DNA of 64,000 nt, from contig OY756144.1 of the NCBI GenBank assembly GCA_963576785.1, positions 2,914,001 through 2,978,000 on the forward strand, in the 5' to 3' direction. Position 1 is the first letter of the stretch. Each line of letters starts with the position of its first letter. The translations under genes and the position numbers were made by a program. The notes under the pieces were generated by a model, which worked only from the letters and a program-made list of their open reading frames with translations, was not told the DNA's origin and searched no databases. Positions 12,113-25,227 of the stretch are shown piece after piece. The stretch comes from Chlorophyllum brunneum (lineage: Eukaryota > Basidiomycota > Agaricomycetes > Agaricales > Agaricaceae).

Positions 12113-13092
12113 TCATTCGCAAAGACTGGACGCGGAGAATTTAGGAATGAGGATCTTCTTATCCAAGGAAGTGTTTTCTAAGTTTAACTGACACCAAGTG
12201 AAAGATTTCCTTGCAGGTGTTCTTGGAACTGGTGGTTCGGGTAGATAGAACTTCCGAGAAAGGAAGTACAGGAGAAGGGACCGAATCGGAGGGCTCATCG
12301 AAGCCTGAAAGATGGTCAACTATCCATCAATAGTCAAGTTTCGATGATGCAAAAGTATGCGATCCGAACGGTTTCAAAAAATTTCCAACAAAAATTGTCA
12401 TATGGAAGTTCCGTGTCGGGGATTAGTGATACCATGCACCATGACACGAGTATCCCTGTTCACAGACCTTTGGGTATAGGTTTTACAATCTTGGAAAGAT
12501 TGGTTTCACGTGAACCACGCTTCTGAACTCGGTCCTTGGGAATTGGGCAGGCACGCTTGCCCTGGGTGGTAAGTGCTATACCGTATAAAGGAAACTATCT
12601 TCTGATCGACATATTATGTACAGGGTCTTTTTTTTTTCCTCATGAGATGGGAAAGTAGTGGCGTACAACTTGGGGGATTGTGACATTGGTTTAGAAGGAG
12701 ATAGAAGACCGGATAATCAGATAATCAGTGGATCGCACATGCCTGTGCGAAGTGCTTTTTGTTTTTCCGAAAGAGGCATGGTCACGGGGTTAAATGGAGC
12801 GAGAGATGTTGGATTTTGGATGTTTGTTTCGCTAATGTGGAGAATCGTAGCACTGTGAATCTTGCCCTTGTAGCCATTCTTTTGAAGGCGTCTAAAGAGG
12901 CGCAGACAACATGAATGTGTGAGAGTCATGATATGATGACTAAGCATCAGGTTGACTTGATTTTGATTCCGTGCGGGGTTGAAGGTGAGGCATGCAGAGA
13001 TGCGAATATTTCGAGGCGTTGATAGGAGGTCCTTAAGCGTCTACCGCTACAGGAATCTTGTCTTCCGCCTCAACAGCCATCATCGAACTATC
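12113..13092. other. Intergenic region upstream of the GH15 gene
   Basis: Nearly 1 kb between the LINE and the GH15 start. Frames of 60 to 76 codons on both strands show nothing recognisable. Just after the duplication a plus frame reads FAKTGRGEFRNEDLL before a stop. It could be a scrap of a gene the LINE interrupted, but I cannot identify it. Confidence 0.45.
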
Positions 13093-16000
13093 ATGAGCTA
13101 CTACCAGCCTGCACAAGAGCGAGGCTATCTGCCCATTGCGGACCATGCGCTGTGAGTAGAAGTCCGATGACGTCAGATTCGACATATCAACAACACCACT
13201 GACTCTCGTCAATAGCATTGGTAACCTCAGGACAGCTGCTCTCGTCAGTCTCGATGGATCCAGTCAGTATTTCTCTTATTCTATATCATCTTTGCTCATT
13301 GACTTCTCTAGTTGAGAGCTATTGTGTGCCTCACTTTGATTCACCTTCCGTGTTTGCCCGTATCCTGGACAAGGATAGGGGTGGCCACTTTTCAATCCAA
13401 CCAACTATACCATACACATCGAAACAGAATTACCTGCCCAGCTCTAATGTCCTCCAAACCAAGTTCATGAACGATTCTGGTGTCGTCAGTGTCACTGGTA
13501 CACGCCGCACCTCTCACATCATCTACTCTGATTCTGACACGCTCTAGACTTCCTCCCTCGTCCTCTCCAAGTTAGTGCACTGGATGCAACTCACCAAAAG
13601 CCTTTACTTCCCTGGCTTTTCCGTCGCATCGAGTGTATCCGAGGTTCACTCACCATCAATATGGAATGTGCTCCCGCCTTCAATTACGCTCGCAATGCTC
13701 ACGTCACCAATATCGTTGACGACGACAGTGTTCCAGCGATATACACTAAACAAAAAAAGGCTTTATTTGAGTCCACGGATCTTGCACTCGACTTGCGTTA
13801 CATCGCCGAGAAGACCATCGATGAAGTTGATGTTCCCGTCGTCCATCTGACTACACTCGATCTTTCCGCCAAAGGACACAAAGGTCTTGCCGCACAAGCT
13901 TTTATCTCTCTTGTTGAGGGACAAGCTGTTACGTTTATTCTTCGAAACCCGCCTGGCTCCACGAATGCGTACGCTCATGCGCAAGTCGTCCCTCCTCGGC
14001 ATCAAATGCAGTTAAGCCCTGAGATACCGCAGACTGGCATAGTCCAGGCGTATGCTGCACCTGGAGGTGTGGTTGATGTTGCGGAAAACCAGGCCGCGTT
14101 GATACACCGACCGAGACCGCTTGACGATCCTTTCCTTACAAAGGTATGGAAATGATTCTATTTCAATCTCATTCCTGCTCATGTTATGACTTAGGAACTT
14201 GTCCACTCTTTACTCCACGTAAGTCTTGTACCACAACAAGTCTCGCAACTACTAACAAAGTGCATAGACGACAAACCGATACTGGTACGACTGGATTCGT
14301 CAATCCACTTATACGGGCTCCTGGAAAGAAGCAGTTCTGCGCAGCGCTCTTGCGCTTAAACTCCTCATCTTTGAGCCTACCGGTTCGTGCTCATTTCCTT
14401 CTAATAATTATACTTCCATTACCCCGGTCCATATACCAGAACCCTGACATATTTTGCTGTTTTCAGGTGCTGTAGTTGCTAGCCCAACATTTAGCTTGCC
14501 TGAACATATAGGTGGGACGAGGAACTGGTACGCGTAACGGGTGTGTTAGAAGTTTAATGAATTACTAAATTCGTCTGAAGGGATTATCGGTATTCCTGGA
14601 TTCGGGATTCATCGTTCACGCTTTATGCTCTTATTAGGTTAGGCTTTACTGAAGAAGCAAATGGTGCGCTGTTATACTCTCTATGTATTCAATCGTTGAA
14701 TGACACTCTGCGCACAAGCCTACCTCGGGTTCATTTTTGAACGTTTGAGAGATAAGAATCCTGATGGTAGTCTTCAGATCATGTACACGATTCATGGTAA
14801 CGCCCTACATTTCCTTAAACACTTGTCGTCAGGTTCTCATATTACTTGACCCAACTGTTTCAAGGCGAAAAGGAAATACCGGAGATTGAATTAACACATC
14901 TCGACGGACATAAGGGTTCAAAGCCTGTGCGTGTAGGAAATGGCGCTGCGGATCATATTCAAATGGTAAGTGCCTGCACGTGCATATTGAGTATCATATG
15001 GTCATATTAAGGTGTGATTTAGGATATTTATGGCGAGTTGTAAGTTTCGGTGGTGCTTGGATGTGAGTGTCTTGGTGATGAATTTGTGTTAGGATGGATT
15101 GTGTCTACCTGGGTCAGAAGGTGAGCTTTACCTTTGTGATTTGTTGTGTGTTAATGGATCTGACTGAGGTTTGGTTTAGTTTGGAAAACCTCTCGTGCGT
15201 TTTCCGCTTTCTCGGAACTCAGTGCTGTTGAAGAATTGATGTCTTGGCAGAGTTATGATGACTGGTGTGTCCGCGTATGCATTTTACATTTATGTGAAGA
15301 CTCATGAGTGTTTCAGGGTTTTGGTTCGGGGCGTGTGAGTAGGTTTTGTCCGAGGGGGTATGTCTGTGACTGACCATGTATTTCATCTGTCAGAGTTGAC
15401 TGTAAGTGCTTCATGGTCGCTTTCTGGATCACACTGATTAATCGTGTATCGTATTAGTTGTCGTCAAACACCGGAACGATACGGATTTGTGAGTTTCTCT
15501 CCTTAGTCTTCCTTGGATGACAAGCTAATACTAACTTATCCGTACCCAGATCTATTTGGTCTGTGTGGTTTTATCTCTTGATTCGGATAAACTGAATTTT
15601 GATGCAGGGAAGTGAGGAACCGACGGAGGAATTTTACTGTGTGTAACTTTCCTTAATCTGAATGGTCGTTTTCTGACTTGGTTGTTTAGTACTCCAAGGT
15701 ACAACTTGGCCCTCCACTTCCGTGTAAATTTACCATCAGGGCTCATGATGACCTGTAGATCATGCTATGGGTAGCCATTGACCGAGGTTCGTTTCCCTCT
15801 ACCTCTTCCTACACACTCGCATTTTAATTCACCCTGGTAGGTCTGCGTCTCGCAGATAAACGATCTCTACCTTGCCCGAATCGATTCACGTGGCTCACTG
15901 CCCGCGACGAGTTATACGAAGAAATCATGAATCTTGCATGGAACAAGGAAGGTAGATTTTTTGGACAGAGTTATGAAGAGACAGATGTATTGGATTCGGC

Positions 16001-16657
16001 TGTGTTGATTATGCCGTTGGTGTTCTTTATGCAAGCTGTGAGTTTTTCCCCCCTCGTGTCCTCGCGCTGACTGTTAAGTCACTGTTCGTCTCTCTAGTCG
16101 GACCCGAGGTTTGTTTCGACTTTAAAACAAATTCTTAGGACGCCTGATAAAGGCGGTTTGACTTCGAACGTACGTAACTCACATACTCTCATTGTCTGGA
16201 CTTATTATCTATTTTGCGTGTAGAATTTGGTATATCGATATGATACCCGGAAATCTGATGATGGTGTGGGAGGTGAAGAAGGAACATTTTGTTTGTGTAC
16301 GCTTTGGTGCGTCGAGGCGCTCACTAGAGCTGGTCAGACGGATAGGACGTTTTTACCGAGGGCTATTTCAATGTTTGAAGTGAGTGATCTAAAGCCTTTT
16401 TTTGACATTGCACTGTATTGATGCGATACACAGGATTTTTTACTGTATTTGAATCATGTCGGGTTGTGCACTGAGGAAGTTTCGGATGCTGGAGAAGGGT
16501 ACGTAATTTTCATTGTGTGGTTTTTTTATATACTTTGGTTGTGCTGATTGAGTGGGTTGTGTGTAGACTTGGGAATGCTGTCCAAGGTTTTACGCATGTT
16601 ACGTTGATTTCGGCGGCTTATAATCTCTCGAGGACTTTGAGCAAGGGAGCGATTTAG
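13093..16657 (+). CDS. Glycoside hydrolase family 15, trehalase-like (GH15 with TREH_N-type domain)
   Basis: A six-hairpin glycosidase of the GH15 group resembling prokaryotic-type trehalases, so it may cleave trehalose or another alpha-glucoside; the substrate is inferred. Start ATG at 13093 gives [20 protein letters not shown]. After two introns the N-terminal domain reads [15 protein letters not shown] and [20 protein letters not shown]. The catalytic barrel has [19 protein letters not shown] (near 14525-14625), [34 protein letters not shown] (with the likely acid Glu) and, near the end, TEEV followed by [13 protein letters not shown] (with the likely base Glu). No signal peptide is visible. 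The gene is intensely split, with exons of 15, 14, 18, 8, 31 and 9 nt in succession between 15180 and 15558. All frames join and no disabling change was found. Stop at 16655-16657. Confidence 0.85.
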
Positions 16658-16697
16658 GTGAATAGGGATGAAGAATAGGTTTTTTTTACCATTGTAT

Positions 16698-16914
16698 ATA
16701 CTGAAATGCCCGAGTGATTTGGAGGTCGTTGGTATCGAAGTGGAGGCGGTGTGGACACTAGGCGTGTCGTTAATGTCCTTGGGACCAAACTTTGTTAGGC
16801 CACATCCTTGTTCTATGGCGTAATGCACGGCCAAAACCCACTCTGAAGGATTCGCGGAACGATTGCGGAATGGGATTTCCTTCTACATGTTCGAAAAAGT
16901 GCTCTCTAGGCCAC
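16698..16914 (+). pseudogene. Decayed fragment of the LAA1/HEATR5-type gene
   Basis: About 215 bp closely resembling the large exon of the downstream HEAT-repeat gene (parent near 19220-19470), in the same orientation and about 2.5 kb upstream of it. A shared core is TTAATGTCCTTGGGACCAAA, and the words for LVLWRNA and LLHVRE-like segments can be traced. The copy has small deletions relative to the parent, including one near 16801 and one near 16856, that break the frame, and many substitutions, so it is old and non-coding. It begins only about 40 bp after the GH15 stop. Confidence 0.85.
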
Positions 16915-17064
16915 GTTATCCGACTCACCCAGCAACCATCATATGCCCTCGTGTTTTCATTTTTACTGTTGTGTCCAAGCACCCCTCCTACGTTATTGTT
17001 TCTGTTTAATGGGTTCGAGGTTATGGGAAAGTTACTTGTAACATTGGCTAGCTAAAAATGATAT

Positions 17065-17145
17065 TGAACCCGACCCGGATTGAACGGATGACCTTGAGGA
17101 AACGCTGAACTGGAATCTCACGCTCTACCACTGAGCTACGGGTCC
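17065..17145 (-). tRNA. tRNA-Trp (anticodon CCA) with a 9-nt intron
   Basis: On the minus strand an 81-nt sequence folds as a tRNA. The acceptor is GGACCCG with CGGGTTC (one G-T pair) plus discriminator A. The D-stem is GCTC/GAGC with loop AGTGGTA, and the T-arm is ATCCG/CGGGT with loop TTCAATC. The anticodon loop reads TTCCAG, giving CCA for tryptophan, then an inferred intron of 9 nt directly after position 37. The anticodon stem TGAGA/CCTCA has one mismatch (A-C) next to the loop. No CCA is encoded. It lies about 130 bp upstream of the LAA1-type start, on the opposite strand. Confidence 0.85.
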
Positions 17146-17275
17146 TTGATATTTAACTATTACGAGACACACTAAGTCGTGTCACGTGGACGATCATTAA
17201 ATCCTTCTTCCTTCCTCTTCGCGTATTCCATGACTGCTTTCTCTTGAACGGCCACTTGACGAAGGAACTGCGGTA

Positions 17276-20200
17276 ATGTCGACAGAATATGACGAGATTG
17301 TAGAGGTCAGATGAATACTTGTACTGTGACGCCTGATAATTGACCTTTGCACAGGCGGAACTTGTGGGGGATAACAAGGAGGTGTACCTCTTTCAATGGC
17401 TTACTGTGACCGCAAAGTACATCAAGGAAGTTCCTATCGTACGTTCTAATTCTTTGTCTATATCGCATCATGCTCACGCTGCCGTGTTTCGCTAGAGCGA
17501 CCTTAAGACTACGCAGGCCGACGTCGAAAAGGCGCTAATCAAAATCGTAGCCTCGCCTGATCCTTACCCAACACCCGGACGTGCCTTTCGGAATCTAGTT
17601 GGGAAATGCCTGGTGGAGCTGTATACACGTGGAGAGACACGGACGATGTTCGATACGTTACAGGCGTTTATGAAGATGGCAGGAGACTTTAAAGCTCCTG
17701 CGGATCGTGACGGCAGTAAAATGTGAGTATGTTGGGTGCAAGAGGCTCTCGGACTGGTTTGCTGATTGGATGTAGAGCAGCGTTATCGTGTGTTGGTGAT
17801 ATTATGGGCGTGTTCGGTGCTAATGTGAGTACTTTGCTCTTGGGAGGATTCTGATTTTTATTTTGGTTCTAGGTTATGTCATTCATGGCTGAGATTGCGG
17901 TGGTGACGCTGCGGACTGCCAAGTCATCCAGTGTGGGCCCTTGATTTATTTGTTGCTTATGCACCTGCTGACGTTCCAAGTCAGTCTCCATTGCTTCGGT
18001 ATCAGGCGCTGATTACACTCAAGAAATCAATTACGACCGCTAAACGAGCAATCACCGATGCAACAGCGAAGGACATCTTCAAACAAATGCGAAATTATCT
18101 GACAGACAAGGCCCTACCCGTCCAACGCGCATCAGCCGAGGTTCGTTGTGTTATGATAGTTCTGTGGAGCTCAATCTCACTTCTTTCAGGTGATCGTTGC
18201 GATGTACTCTTCCGATGACGGCGCACACCCTACAATCAATGACGTCGAAGCTGTCTTAGCTATCTGCGTCAAGGCTCTCGATTCCGCAGACCAGCTCACT
18301 CAGCATACTCTCGCCCAACTTGTTGGTCACGTTCTCGCTTCCACTCAGGTCGAGCGTGCGGTCCCCATACCCGAACCCCCACAAAAACCGAAAAAGGATC
18401 AAGAAAATGCCGACGACGACGCAATATCTCCCACACATGCCGCTGCCGAAGTGAAGAAGGCCCTCCTGAGTCCGACAGAAATGCTTATCCACTTTTCTAA
18501 TCATTTCAACAAACCTCACCAGTCCCGAAAAATCCGTGTGGGCATATTCGACTTTTATGCAGCTTTATTCACGCATTTGGGTGCTGGATGGGTGGAAGCC
18601 AATTTTTCGCTTGTTGTTGGACATCTCATGAACGAGATTGTTTCTCTTTCTCGAAATTCATCGACACGATATGAAACGCTTTCTGTTCGTGCACTTGTCG
18701 GGATCCTCTTACGGGATCTCATCGGTGTTCGAATGTTGAGTGAACAAGGTCAGATTGGCGCTATTCAAGAGTTGGCGAACAATTACCTCAAGCGGTGGCC
18801 TGCTATGATGCCAGGTCAAGTTGCTCCATCCTCACCTGTGCTTGTTATGGTCCTTCGCGAAGTTGCTGGACTCTTACAGCAACTCGGCAATGCTCCTCCT
18901 CCTGTCCAAGATGCCCTTTCCGAACCCCTCGTTACGATTCTTGCCCACCCGAGCCATACTGTCCGTGTCACTGCGTCATGGGCCCTCCGTTGTTTTTGCT
19001 ATTCTACACCGCTCCGTCTACCTAAAACCATTCTGGTTTTGATGGACAAGCTGCAAAGGGACCTCACCATGATCAATACACCATCTTCCACGCATGAAAC
19101 ATCTCGAAGGGCGCTGGGACATGCATATGGGCTCGCAGCGCTTGTATCTGTGATCCCGGAGCGCCCGTTGTACGTTTCGTATGATGTTAGTGCAAAGGTA
19201 TTGGATATGGCCACACAATTACTGAAACGCGCGAGCGATCACGATTTGAAGGTCGCTGGTGTCGAAGTGGAGGTGGCATGGACGCTGATCGCGTCGTTAA
19301 TGTCCTTGGGACCAAACTTTGTTCGACCACACCTACCCCAACTCCTTGTTTTATGGCGTAATGCACTACCAAAACCTACTTCGAAGGATTCACAGAATAA
19401 TAGTAGTCGGTCGATTGCGGAATGGAGTTTCCTACTACATGTTCGAGAAAGCGCTCTAGGAGCCCTAATGTGTTTCCTTCAACGCAATTCATCAACGCTA
19501 GTCACACTCGACGTCGCACGTCGTATCACCTCACTTCTCAGCAATGCTCTATCATTTGCCAATGGCTTCATATCTCAGGGTGTTGAAGATCCAACAGAAA
19601 CGCAACAACATCAACTTCCACCCGGTGTTAAACGTGAACGAGAACTGACCCTTCGAGAACGTGAATCCCTCCTCCGTCGACGGGTGTATCAATGTTTCTC
19701 GGAGTCAGGGTTTGGCAGTATACCAGAATCAACACAATCATCGCTCTTACAGTCCACCATTTCCGCTTTTGCTAATCCAGATGCATATGGAACTGGCGGT
19801 TCGGCTGTGCAAGCTGCGATTGCGAGTTCATCGGGGACATTTACTTCGGTCTGGGCGAGTGTGGATGGGTATGGATATGGTGTGACTAGTAATGAAGTTG
19901 TTGATTTTGGAGGAATTGGAGCTGGTGTTGACGCTGATGGGAGTGGCGTAGGTGGGAGGAGGGATTATCTGAATAGGGATGATGTAGAAGTTTCTATTGA
20001 TACCCTGGTGCGTATGTTGTGATCTCGGTTCCAAAACGGCGCTGATGGTTATTCGTAGCTCCGTAAACCCATCCTTGGAGCATGCGAACACGACCCACTT
20101 TCCCTCTGCCAAGCCAAACTCTCTGTCAACGAGTATCAGCTTATCGAGCCACCGCCCCCCGTCACTTCTGTCGTTGATACCGCCATTGAGCTTTTTGCCC

Positions 20201-23200
20201 ACTTGTTGCCTTTGCAAGATCTTTCTTCGGCAATCAAGTTTATCCAACAGTTGCTCGAATTTGTCAAGTCGCCGAAACTAGATAGGAACATCGGTCGAAA
20301 GTCCGCGATATTTATCAATGCCACCGTCGCGCTTGTGTTGGCGCTAAGATATGCTACGACGAGTCAGCTGAAGCATTCTAAGGACACTTTCGGGAGTAAT
20401 CAAGTTACGAGTTTGTTATCTCCTTTCTTGAGAGTGAGTTTTCTCGCCTTCCTTAGGGAGTATGTTGTTAAACTCTATTAGGATGCTCTGATTGACGGAG
20501 ATTTGGTTCTGCGGTCAGCGGGAAGTGAATGTATCGGCCGACTTGCCAGTCTGTCTGGTACGAATTACTTGACCAGTCAGATCAAAGACCTGGTAGACCA
20601 AGTCGTCAATAATCGCGATCCCTATTCCCGAGCTGGGTGTGCGCTCGCATTCGGAGCAATCTATACACACGTTGGTGGACTTGCCGCGGGTCCCTTACTC
20701 AAAACCACTATTAATATCCTCATGTCACTGAGTAATGACCCTCATCCGGTGGTTCATTTTTGGGCACTCAATGCGTTGGCAAGAGTCATCGATGCTGCGA
20801 GTTTGTCCTATGCTCCATTCGTATCTGGGACATTGGGAATGTTGCTCAAGATCTATTTGATGGACTCGCACGAACGTGAAGGTGGAACAACGATTAATAA
20901 TGTCAACCTTGGTGGAGAATGTCCTGCGTATCCCGTCGTGTGTCAAATCATCGACGCAGTCATTAATGTTCTTGGTCCGGACATCAGGGAGTCGAGTCGG
21001 ACAAGGGAGTTGGTGTTGAGTCTTGTGCGAGAATTCATGGAAGAAGAAGATGAAGGGATATGTGTCGAAGCTATCAAATGCATACAGCATTTCCTCATGT
21101 TCGCACCCGAACACATCGACATACCACAAACTGTCAAACTTTTCCGTCAGCATCTCACCTCGCCACGTCGACCTCTCAAACTAGCATCAATAAATGCCCT
21201 CTATCAACTTGTACAGAAGGATGCTTTGGCTATGTCAAAGATTGGTGGGGACAGGCTCGTAGAAGAGTTGTTTGGGATGTTGGATGATGACTACTCGTCT
21301 GTGCAGGGTGTGAGGAACGTCATTTCGAGCTGGTTGAAGCAAACGGTGGTATATAATCCCTCGGCATGGATTGATCTATGCCAGAGGATCATGTCAAGGA
21401 CTACGGCTTCGCAGCAAGTCGTAGATGCCGCGAACCGCGGAGGACTTAGGGATGATGAAGGAGAGTCACTCAATGTTGGTGGCGCTGATAGTAGCAGTGG
21501 TACAGGAGCTGCTGGTGGTGCACGGGCATTGACAACGTCGAGGTGGAGGACTCAACTATTCGCGTTGCGGTGCTTGCACAACATATGCACAATTGTTGCC
21601 GGAAGTGGGAGAAGGGAACATTTGGATGCTATTTTTGCCAGGACACAGGGTGTGCAGGTGCCAGGATTGTTGTTTACACGTATTTCGGATTTGATCAGGA
21701 TGGCTTTTACGGCATCGACGGCGTATGTTACCGAGATTAGGTTGGAAGGGTTGGTCGTGTTAAGGGACATCATTGAGGTGAGCTCCCCTTGCTTGTACTA
21801 CCCCTGGATGGCAGCTTGACGTCTATGTAGATATTCGCCTTATCTCCGGATCCTGCGTATGACGATGCACTACTCCTTGAACAACACCAAGCTCCAATCA
21901 CAGCCGCACTTACGCCCGCATTTTCCTCTGACTCCACCCCAGAGATTCTGGCATCAGCAGTACACGCATGCGCTGTGTTCGTTGGGTGTGGAGTCGTGAA
22001 AAATGTTGGTAGAATGGGAAGGATACTGAAATTATTGACCACTGCGCTTGAGCAGTCGAAAGGTGCGTGATGTTATCTAACATCAGAGGAAATGAAGCTG
22101 ATTATCATCAAGAATCTGGCACGCTTTCTATCGGCGATACAGGGGAACTAAGCCCAAATGCCTCTGCAATGCTCAGGATATCCACACTATCAGCTTGGGC
22201 GCAGTTACAAGTCTCCAGTATAAAGCAGGGTTACCTCGAAAAGGTGATTCAACCGTATAGACCAACACTATCCTCTCTATGGATCGCTTCGTTACGCGAT
22301 TATGCCAGCATTAGGATTGATTCCGAATTCCTACATGATACTACGTCGGTTGCTATTGACTCGTCTTACTCAAGTCTGGGAAGGGAGGTTCTACTACCAG
22401 TAAGTATTTCATCTACCCCTTGCTAAACGGCTTTCTGAGCGAGTACAGTACTACACCCAATCCTGGTCCATCATTCTCCGCGCTGTTGCTACCGTGATGC
22501 AAGCCGGGGACGCTGCAATCATCGCCGCTATGGATGGGCAAGAACCAACTCAGGCTGCGATCGGACAAACAAAAGGAAAACCTCGCGAAGAGCCCACAGC
22601 TTTCTTCTACATTCTCTTTGGTCTCATATACGAAGCACTGTCCACATCTGCGCCCGACTCTGGTTCCGCCAGCCTGGATCGACAAACCCTCGTTTTTGCA
22701 TGCCTGGAAACGCTCAAGTCTTTGGTTAGACCTGAATATGCGGGCAAGGCCATAATGGAGCCGAACATTTTCGACGAGTTCATCAGCTTATCCTATCGAA
22801 TGGCTATGACGGAAACGGCAGCTGTGCAGGTGCATTTGGTGGAGATGTTGGGCGTTTTGGCTGCTACTCAGGGATCCAGGTGCGATTCCCTACCACCTGC
22901 TCGATCCATCACTTACCCCTATCCTAGGCACGCTGACGCGCTTAGTTTGACGACACCAAGCGCTCATTGTTTGAGGATATGTTCCCATATTCTAAAGCAC
23001 TCGACAGGATCTTCTCGCAGTCCCATCACTCGTGAGTGGATGTCTGCTATCAATCCTTGGTCAACTCTTGATGTTGGTATGCAGAAGGATCGCCAACGGA
23101 TCGTATTGCCCTCATCAACACCTCCTTTTCTGCCCTTATCGCAATCGCCAATTCCATCGAAACGACACAACGGGAAGATGTTCGCTCAGTTGCTGCTTTG

Positions 23201-24224
23201 CTCTACAATGGTAAGCTTTCAATCAACATCGCAGAGCTCTACTCAAATAGTAACACTCAGACCTCCTTAAGGACGAGACCTCAGATATCGACCTCGTTTC
23301 ACCGACCTTCGCTTCCCTCAAAGCAATTATAGGTATACCTGTGCTGAAGGATGGTGATTCGCAAGACAGGTATCAGCGTGCCATCCACGCCATCCTCTCT
23401 TCTTGTCTGTTAAACATTGATGAAATGAGGTGCGCGCCTATAGTACTTCGCGGATGATGCATCTCATTTGAGATAGGGGACGAGTCGGTGCCATTTCCAC
23501 CAGAAAAATCAAAACCAATATGCTCGCGATGGTCCTGATATTGACGGTAATACCTGTGAATGTACAAGTTGGTCGGACTGCTATCGAGCATGCTTGTTTC
23601 TTGGTGTCGCAAAAATTGGTGGAGAATGATGAGGTATGTGCTCCCCACCCTTATACCATTCCACTTGCTCAAACATTGCAGGCCTCCTTGACCGCCGCTC
23701 AATGTACCAAAACACTGGTTGGGGCATCATCTGGTGGAAACCCCATGCTTAGACAATGTGTTAGACTTTTGATGCCTGGCCTTGTGGAATTCATCGCGAA
23801 AGTGGCTCCGTCGGTGCATGACGGCAGTGTTACAGAATCGCAGACTGTGGCTGTCACGGAGGTTTGGAAAGCCTTCTCAACGTTCTTTGCTTCAGTGCCT
23901 GAGGAGAATCGTAAGTAGCTTCGTCCCCCTGTGCGGACATAGCTAATCGGACCATTAGGCCCTCAATTATTGACAGTCCTCCTTCCGACTCTTTCTCTAC
24001 TTCTTTCAAAAGCCACTGGGACACCACCACCCCTTAGCTCGCAAGCTGTTACGCAAGTATTAGCCTACGCCACCGCTTCGCCCGCTGCGTTCAAGACCGC
24101 AGCAGATAAGCTTGAATCAACTACAAGAGAACTCCTTGAGGCTTCCGTCCGCAAGGCTGTTGGCCCTGCAGCCTCCGCCACTCAGACTGCTGCTAAGCCT
24201 CAGATATCGCTTCGGTCGTTCTAG
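17276..24224 (+). CDS. LAA1/HEATR5-type large HEAT-repeat protein
   Basis: A scaffold of about 2,000 residues made almost wholly of HEAT-like helical repeats. In yeast (Laa1) and animals (HEATR5) this family works with the AP-1 clathrin adaptor in traffic between Golgi and endosomes. A 30-nt first exon (MSTEYDEIVE, 17276-17305) joins by an intron to AELVGDNKEVYLFQWL. Family-like segments follow: PYPTPGRAFRNLVGKCLVEL, FDTLQAFMK and SCVGDIMGVFGANV, then the main exon 18190-20022 and a second long exon 20503-21780 with SAGSECIGRLASLSGTNYL and DPYSRAGCALAFGAIY. Low-complexity acidic and glycine/serine-rich loops lie near 18380-18430 and 21460-21530. The C-terminal third runs through several introns to LRSF at 24224. 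No frame break was detected. It is the longest gene of the window, and a partial old copy lies upstream at 16698. Confidence 0.9.
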
Positions 24225-25227
24225 GTATTACCTTACCTCCAGTGGAATGTATACTTGTTTTTGACAATCTTCTGAAAACTAATTCGACTTCGGCGAAAGA
24301 CTTATCGCCGCGGTTCCATAAGAAGTGGCGCCGAAGTATAACTAAAAATACACGGCCTAATCCCACAGGTTCACCTCAACTTAGTGGGCAGAGCTTGGCA
24401 AGCATTGCTGGAGTGAGACCTACATGACAATTCTGAACCAAGGTTCATAAGAACCGGCAATGGAATCAGGTGTATGACCTATACCCCAAATCCGAAACGG
24501 CCCCTATAGATAGCTTTCCCTTGATACCCATGGTAGGGATTCCCGGCATATTAGCAGTTGTCGGCTCCCCACAACCATACGAGCCGCCGACCACGCTAGA
24601 ATCCAACTAGAGACTTCCGGCAATAGGCCAAACCTATCTCCGACATGAGTACATATATCTGCTGGCTCAACTATGGAACTAGCTCGTGTACACTAGTTAT
24701 CGACTAGGTACGACATCTACAGCGAAAATTTTGTCTTATCCGCGCTCTATCACGTCTTACCGGCTTCTAGGAGCGAAGTTCTTTCCACCATCAGTACTAT
24801 ATAGGGATTTACAGACCACAGAACTCCCACAGAATATTCCTGCTCAACGCCACTTGAGTTACACTAGGTTTATTTTCGGGTCAGGGTGTCATCCCGTCAC
24901 TGCTAGTCCTCATCAGTACGTCTTCAGCCCTTCTCTGGACCTGGGTTGCCTTCTATCCCTCACGTGTGTTTTCCTGTTAAATCATTTTCTACCACCCGAT
25001 CATGGCTGAAGATGTTGGATATCGAAGTTCCGAGCTATTTTCCATGGTTACACCCGACCAGAACCACCCAGCTACTGTGAACCACCCAATCCACAAATCT
25101 AGTTGCCAAGAACGAAGCACCTATTGAGGAAGGGGGTTATTACCTTAAGCCTTGAGCTAGTCATTAATAAATGAACCGGGTCCACGAGGAATTTCTTCCT
25201 CATTCCTGCTGTTCCTTACTCCCCACC
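24225..25227. other. Intergenic region, no supported gene
   Basis: About 1 kb between two co-directional genes, holding the LAA1 3' untranslated region and the promoter of the monooxygenase. ORFs at 24242-24427 and 24686-25009 have no recognisable content. Confidence 0.5.

Noticed and set aside
12096..12180. Text FAKTGRGEFRNEDLL as a possible interrupted host gene such as a cytochrome P450
   Set aside because: Too short, no further exons found on either side of the LINE, and no diagnostic P450 motif (heme-binding Cys region) seen.
25171..25227. Upstream in-frame ATG as the start of the monooxygenase
   Set aside because: It would add 19 residues that do not fit the family N-terminus; the ATG at 25228 has the better context and places the FAD motif at the usual distance.
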